The notes beneath the pieces are model-generated. The model did not search any database. It was given only the letters and a program-made list of their open reading frames with translations, and was not told the origin of the DNA. The position numbers and the translations under genes are program-made. From contig NZ_SAUN01000001.1 in assembly GCF_004011505.1 (NCBI RefSeq), forward strand, positions 8,893,501-8,957,500: a DNA stretch of 64,000 bases. The letters run 5' to 3'. The first letter of the stretch is position 1. Every line of letters begins with the position of its first letter. Below, one piece after another: positions 60,566-64,000 of the stretch. Source of the stretch: Nonomuraea polychroma. Lineage in GTDB: Bacteria > Actinomycetota > Actinomycetes > Streptosporangiales > Streptosporangiaceae.

Positions 60566-61210
60566 ATGGCAGCGGAAGAGGACAGCCGGACGGCACGCAA
60601 GCGCAGGCAGATCCTGGAGGCCGCGCGGCCGGTGTTCCTGCGTAACGGCTACGTGGGCACGAGCATGGACGAGGTGGCGGCGCTGGCGTCGGTGTCGAAG
60701 CAGACCGTCTACAAGCACTTCACCGACAAAGAGCAGCTCTTCACCAGCATCATCCTCGACACCACCGGCCAGGTGGACGGGCTGACGAAGATGATCATCA
60801 CGGCGCTGGACGACAGCGAGGACCTGGCGGCGGACCTGGGCAAGCTGGCCAGGCAGTTCCTGGGCGCGATCATGCGGCCAGACCTGCTGCGCCTGCGCCG
60901 ATTGGTGATCGCCGAGGCGGGTCGTTTCCCCGATCTCGGCCGCACCTGGTACGAGCAGGGATTCGAACGTTCACTGGTGACCCTGGCCACCGCCTTGGAG
61001 CGCCTGGCCGGTCGGGGCCTGCTCCGCCTGGACGACCCTCGGTTGGCCGCCGAGCACTTCGTAGGCCTGCTGCTGTGGATACCGGTGAACAAGGTCATGT
61101 TCTGGGGAGGCGGCGACCACTACACGGAAGCCGACCTCGAACGGCTCTCCGAGGCCGGCGTCGCCGCCTTTCTGCGGGCGTACGGGGCCTCTAGCTCAGG
61201 AAACGTTTGA
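60566..61210 (+). CDS. TetR-family transcriptional regulator
   Basis: A 214-residue repressor. HTH at about 17-60 (ILEAARPVFLRNGYVGTSMDEVAALASVSKQTVYKHF). The C-terminal ligand domain resembles the AcrR/TetR_C group (LARQFLGAIMRPDLLRLRRLVIAEAGRFPDL). It is divergent from the serine hydrolase with the operator between. ATG 60566 follows AGAAGGGC. It ends 20 bp inside the convergent amidase gene. Confidence 0.92.
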   Translation: MAAEEDSRTARKRRQILEAARPVFLRNGYVGTSMDEVAALASVSKQTVYKHFTDKEQLFTSIILDTTGQVDGLTKMIITALDDSEDLAADLGKLARQFLGAIMRPDLLRLRRLVIAEAGRFPDLGRTWYEQGFERSLVTLATALERLAGRGLLRLDDPRLAAEHFVGLLLWIPVNKVMFWGGGDHYTEADLERLSEAGVAAFLRAYGASSSGNV

Positions 61211-61991
61211 TCCCGTCGGCCAGGGAGGTGGCCATGCGCTGCCGGAAGGCCGGGTCGGACATCTTCGCCGCGTCGCCGGGGTTGCGCATGTTGCCGCACT
61301 CGATGAACACCGCCGGCCGCTTCGACAGGTTGAGCCCGCCCAGGTCGGTCCGGGTCTCCAGCCCTTCGCGGCCGCGGTAGGTGGAGTACGGCATGCCGGT
61401 GCCCTCCCGGTAGGCGTCGCGCACGGCGAGCCCGAGCCGCCGGGACGGCTTGACGACGTCGTCGTTGTGCCCGGGAAGCAGCCCCGGCATGATCACGTGG
61501 AACCCGTGCCCGCTCGGCTCTGCGCCGTCGCCGTGGATGGACAGGACGGCGTCCGCCCTGGCCTCGTTGCCGATGGCGGCGCGCTCGGTGACGCACGGGC
61601 CGACGCCCTTGTCGTTGGGTCGGGTGAGCACGACCTTGGCGCCCATCCGCTCCAGGATCGGCTTGAGCCGGCCGGCGACGTCCCAGGTGAAGACGTGCTC
61701 CGGGAATCCGTCGTCGGTCTGCGTGCCGGTCGTGTTGCAGGCCTTGCGGCCGGTGATGATGTCGACCTGGCGGTTGATCTGCTCCGGGTGCGCGGCGTTG
61801 CCGCCGTTGTGGCCGGGGTCGAGCACCACGACCTTCCCGTCCAGCGCCCGCGCGGCGGGCGGGCGGGTGGCGGGTGACTCGGTGGGAGACGCCGCCGCGG
61901 GCAGCGCCGTCTCGCTCGCGGTGGGCACGACGCCGCCGCATGCGGTGGCCAGCGCGGCCAGCGCGGTGAGAGCCACGAGGTACGCGCGCAT
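61191..61991 (-). CDS. N-acetylmuramoyl-L-alanine amidase, lipoprotein
   Basis: A 266-residue Amidase_3 zinc enzyme that cuts the amide between muramic acid and the stem peptide. Lipobox ATAC (Cys about 18), then the catalytic domain. Zinc/catalytic residues are in VVVLDPGHNGG (His), TERAAIGNEA (Glu), LSIHGDGAE (His) and VFIECGN (Glu). It acts outside the membrane in wall remodelling. Start is the ATG just before the signal peptide. Confidence 0.93.
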   Translation of the reverse strand: MRAYLVALTALAALATACGGVVPTASETALPAAASPTESPATRPPAARALDGKVVVLDPGHNGGNAAHPEQINRQVDIITGRKACNTTGTQTDDGFPEHVFTWDVAGRLKPILERMGAKVVLTRPNDKGVGPCVTERAAIGNEARADAVLSIHGDGAEPSGHGFHVIMPGLLPGHNDDVVKPSRRLGLAVRDAYREGTGMPYSTYRGREGLETRTDLGGLNLSKRPAVFIECGNMRNPGDAAKMSDPAFRQRMATSLADGIKRFLS

Positions 61992-62031
61992 AATCCCGAC
62001 GGTACCCGCCGCTCGGCGGCACACCCAATGC

Positions 62032-62476
62032 ACGGCGGACCCGGGCGTGGCGTCGATCATCGCCGGCCTGTACGCGCTGTCGTCCTGGGCGATGACGGTC
62101 GCCACCGGTCCGGCCGACATCGTGGCCACGGCGCAGCGCGGCCAGGCCGACACCATCTTCGTGCTCGCCGCGCAGCACCTGGGCGCCACGGTGGTGGACA
62201 TCGCCAGGGTGCTCTTCGCTACCAGCGTGTGCGCGGCGATGATCTCCTTCTACAACACCACCGCCCGCTACTTCTTCGCGCTCGGGCGCGAGCGGGTGCT
62301 GCCGGCCGTCTTCGGCCGCACGCGGGCCCGCAGCGGGGCGCCCAAGAGCGGCTCGATCGCGCAGAGCGTGCTCGGTGGGTGCGCTGTGGGCGATCACGCT
62401 GCGGGCCAGACACCCGGCGGTCTACGCTCGCGTCGGGATGGGCGACAAGGCGGCCACCGCCAGGGATGTCGCCTGA
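62032..62476 (+). pseudogene. APC-family amino-acid permease remnant
   Basis: One frame reads ADPGVASIIAGLYALSSWAMTVATG, then VDIARVLFATSVCAAMISFYNTTARYFFALGRERVLPAVFGRT, both permease helices. After a frame change near 62370 it continues as GALWAITLRARHPAVYARVGMGDKAAT to TGA 62474-62476, the usual C-terminal tail. The first helices are missing and the middle is shortened, so it is a decayed gene. Confidence 0.75.
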
Positions 62477-62525
62477 TTCCCGGACGGGACGCTGTTCTGA
62501 CCGATGCGGCCCCGGGGACGCGTGA

Positions 62526-62558
62526 CGAAGGCCCCGAGGGGACGGGCCGGGGCCTTCG
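62526..62558. terminator. Hairpin between pseudogene and secreted-protein gene
   Basis: An 11-bp perfect stem, CGAAGGCCCCG (62526-62536) and CGGGGCCTTCG (62548-62558), with an 11-nt loop, lies just after the secreted protein's stop. No T-run is present; it can serve either strand. Confidence 0.7.
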
Positions 62559-62571
62559 CGCGAAGGGGCGG

Positions 62572-63054
62572 TTACTGTCCGGTCAGCTTGATCCTTACCA
62601 CGTACTCGTACTTCGTCGGCTGCCTCCCCTCGAGGGTCTCCGACACGATCTCGGTCTCGCCCTCGTCCAGCCCGGCGCAGGTGGAGCCGCGAGCGACGAC
62701 GGATCCAAGGCTGTCGCCGGCGCCCCAGGCCGGGCCCTCGGTCTCGCGCAGGTTGAAGCGCACGTCCTCAGTACGCGAGATGATCGCGACCGGGTGCTCG
62801 AAGTCGGCGGGGTCCCCATCCCCGCCGGCCCTCATGGGGTGGTACTTGGCATCGAATCTGGGGAACAGGTTCCCCTCGACCCTGAAGCGGAGCTCGTCCC
62901 GCCCGTCCCGGTCGGCCACGCTGCCGGCGTCGATGTCGTACAGGGTCACGCGGCACGAGTCGGCCGCGGCGGCCGCCGGGCTCGCCGCCAGAACCGCCGG
63001 CGTGACGAGCCCCCCTGCCAGCGCGAGCGCGGCCATCGTCTTGCGAGAGCGCAT
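62572..63054 (-). CDS. Secreted hypothetical protein, 160 aa
   Basis: A signal peptide (about 1-32, MAALALAGGLVTPAVLAASPAAA) precedes a beta-rich domain with two Cys (SCRVTLYDIDAG, STCAGLDEGE). DAGSVADRDGRDEL recalls a calcium-binding loop. No known enzyme motif. ATG 63054 follows GGGGAGG; ATG 63105 is upstream without a site. Standalone gene. Confidence 0.72.
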   Translation of the reverse strand: MRSRKTMAALALAGGLVTPAVLAASPAAAAADSCRVTLYDIDAGSVADRDGRDELRFRVEGNLFPRFDAKYHPMRAGGDGDPADFEHPVAIISRTEDVRFNLRETEGPAWGAGDSLGSVVARGSTCAGLDEGETEIVSETLEGRQPTKYEYVVRIKLTGQ

Positions 63055-63226
63055 GTTGTTCCTCCCCGTGTGCTCACGCTTCGCGTCCTTCGCGAAACGC
63101 GGCATCAGGGTGCGGGAAGCATCGTGAGCGCATCGTTAGATCGCAGGTCAGTAGCGCAGAGCACACGACCTCGGTAACGGCTGGCACAGCGGGACCGGGG
63201 GCCCGTGCCTAGTCTCCTTCAGGTAT

Positions 63227-64000
63227 GGGAGACACCCTTACCCTTCTGCTGCTCGGCACGCCCGAGCTGGCCGTCGGAGGGGCGCCCCTGGGGATCCGCT
63301 CCGCCAAGACCCGGGCTCTCCTCTGTTATCTCGCCACCACGCCCGGCGCACGCTCGCGGGCAGAGCTCGCGGCGCTTTTGTGGGGTGAGCGCCCCGACGC
63401 CAACGCGCGCGGCAGCCTGCGGCTGGCGCTGTCGGAGCTGCGGAGGGAGGTTGGTGGCTGGCTGGACATCACCCGCGACCACGTCGGCTTCCGCGCCGAC
63501 GACTCCTGTTTCGTGGACTATTGGCAGCTCACGCGGGCCCCGACAGTGGCCGATGCTCTTCGGCTGTGGCGCGGGGAGTTTCTCGACGGCTTCTCCTTCG
63601 GCGACGCGCCCGCCTTCGCCAGCTGGCTGGAGTCGGAGCGGCGGCGGACGCGGCTGCTGCTGCGAGAGCTGCTCGTACGCTCCGGAGCTTCCGCCTCCGA
63701 GCACGTCGTACGGCTGGCCAGGATCGTGACGGAGCTGGACCCGTTCGACGAGGAGGCCCACCGGCTGCTGATCGCGTCCCTGGCCCGAGCCGGCAACCGG
63801 GCCGCCGCGCTGGCCTGCTACGAGGAGCTGCGCCGCCGCCTTGCGAACGAACTGGGCGTCGATCCCTCGCCGGAGACCCGCGCGCTCAGGCAGGACCTCG
63901 CGCCCCGACCCCCGGCAGCGCGCCGCGCTCCGCTGCCCGTCCCCGCCTCGGAACTGATCGGCAGAGAGAGTGACATCCGCCGCCTCCGCTCCCTGTTGTC
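63227..64000 (+). CDS. BTAD/AfsR-family regulator, N-terminal part (cut by window edge)
   Basis: 258 residues are visible. A winged-helix-like start (LLLLGTPELAVGGAPLGIRSAKTRALLCYLA) is followed by BTAD helices (about 100-235) ending ELGVDPSPETRALRQDL, a linker and the beginning of an ATPase module (ASELIGRESDIRRL). ATG 63227 has weak TCAGGT before it. The rest lies outside. It is the third BTAD-type regulator of this window. Confidence 0.88.

Noticed and set aside
1..64000. tRNA, rRNA, riboswitch or transposase genes
   Set aside because: I looked for cloverleaf-like stretches, conserved rRNA blocks, riboswitch cores and DDE transposases on both strands and saw none; a covariance-model scan would be the decisive test.

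Overview
This is high-GC chromosomal DNA from a filamentous actinomycete. The signs are strong third-position G/C bias, frequent GTG starts, several AfsR/SARP-type regulators, two DUF574 SAM-methyltransferases, CGNR, PucR and STAS regulators, and a 2-methylisoborneol (2-MIB) operon. The gene families fit Streptosporangiales (Nonomuraea-like) or Streptomyces relatives; the genus is inference. I saw no rRNA, tRNA, CRISPR array, transposase or integrase. Local decay is visible as several pseudogenes.

Layout, 1-20 kb: A truncated GNAT gene, a tyrosine phosphatase and a CGNR regulator lie opposite an XRE-cupin regulator and share a long AT-rich palindrome. A STAS protein, a NodS-like methyltransferase and an HtrA protease follow. 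The 2-MIB operon (4.6-8.1 kb) encodes a methyltransferase, a terpene cyclase and a cyclic-nucleotide-domain encapsulin shell. Next come small conserved proteins, Hsp20, an alpha/beta hydrolase and a beta-propeller lectin-like protein. A LacI-controlled sugar ABC importer with a GH43 glycosidase occupies 13.3-18.9 kb. An orphan response regulator follows that has lost its phosphoacceptor Asp.

20-42 kb: An FMN reductase with a DrrAB-type exporter, an internally deleted methyltransferase, a P450, and a giant AAA regulator. About 1.4 kb of gene remnants (29.1-30.5 kb) follows. Then come an AEC transporter, an epimerase, a complete liv-type ABC importer divergent from a PucR regulator and an acyl-CoA ligase, and a TauE/SafE permease. 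A Zur box sits in front of a chimeric remnant of a metal ABC operon, next to a GNAT gene.

42-64 kb: A paired AAA/TPR module, a TetR remnant, and a RarD-type permease overlapping a membrane-anchored protein tail to tail. The most interesting block is 47.9-51.5 kb. There a 59-residue peptide with ten cysteines and an AxA site is followed by an S26 signal peptidase, a MauE-like membrane protein, a CxxC thioredoxin-like protein and an ABC exporter. It looks like a dedicated system for making and exporting a disulfide-rich peptide. Beside it is a SARP regulator whose promoter carries a perfect 14-bp CebR-type operator. The rest holds an AfsR-like regulator, a repeat region, a flavin monooxygenase, a second DUF574 methyltransferase, a serine hydrolase/TetR pair with a clear operator, an amidase, an amino-acid permease pseudogene and a BTAD regulator cut by the window edge.
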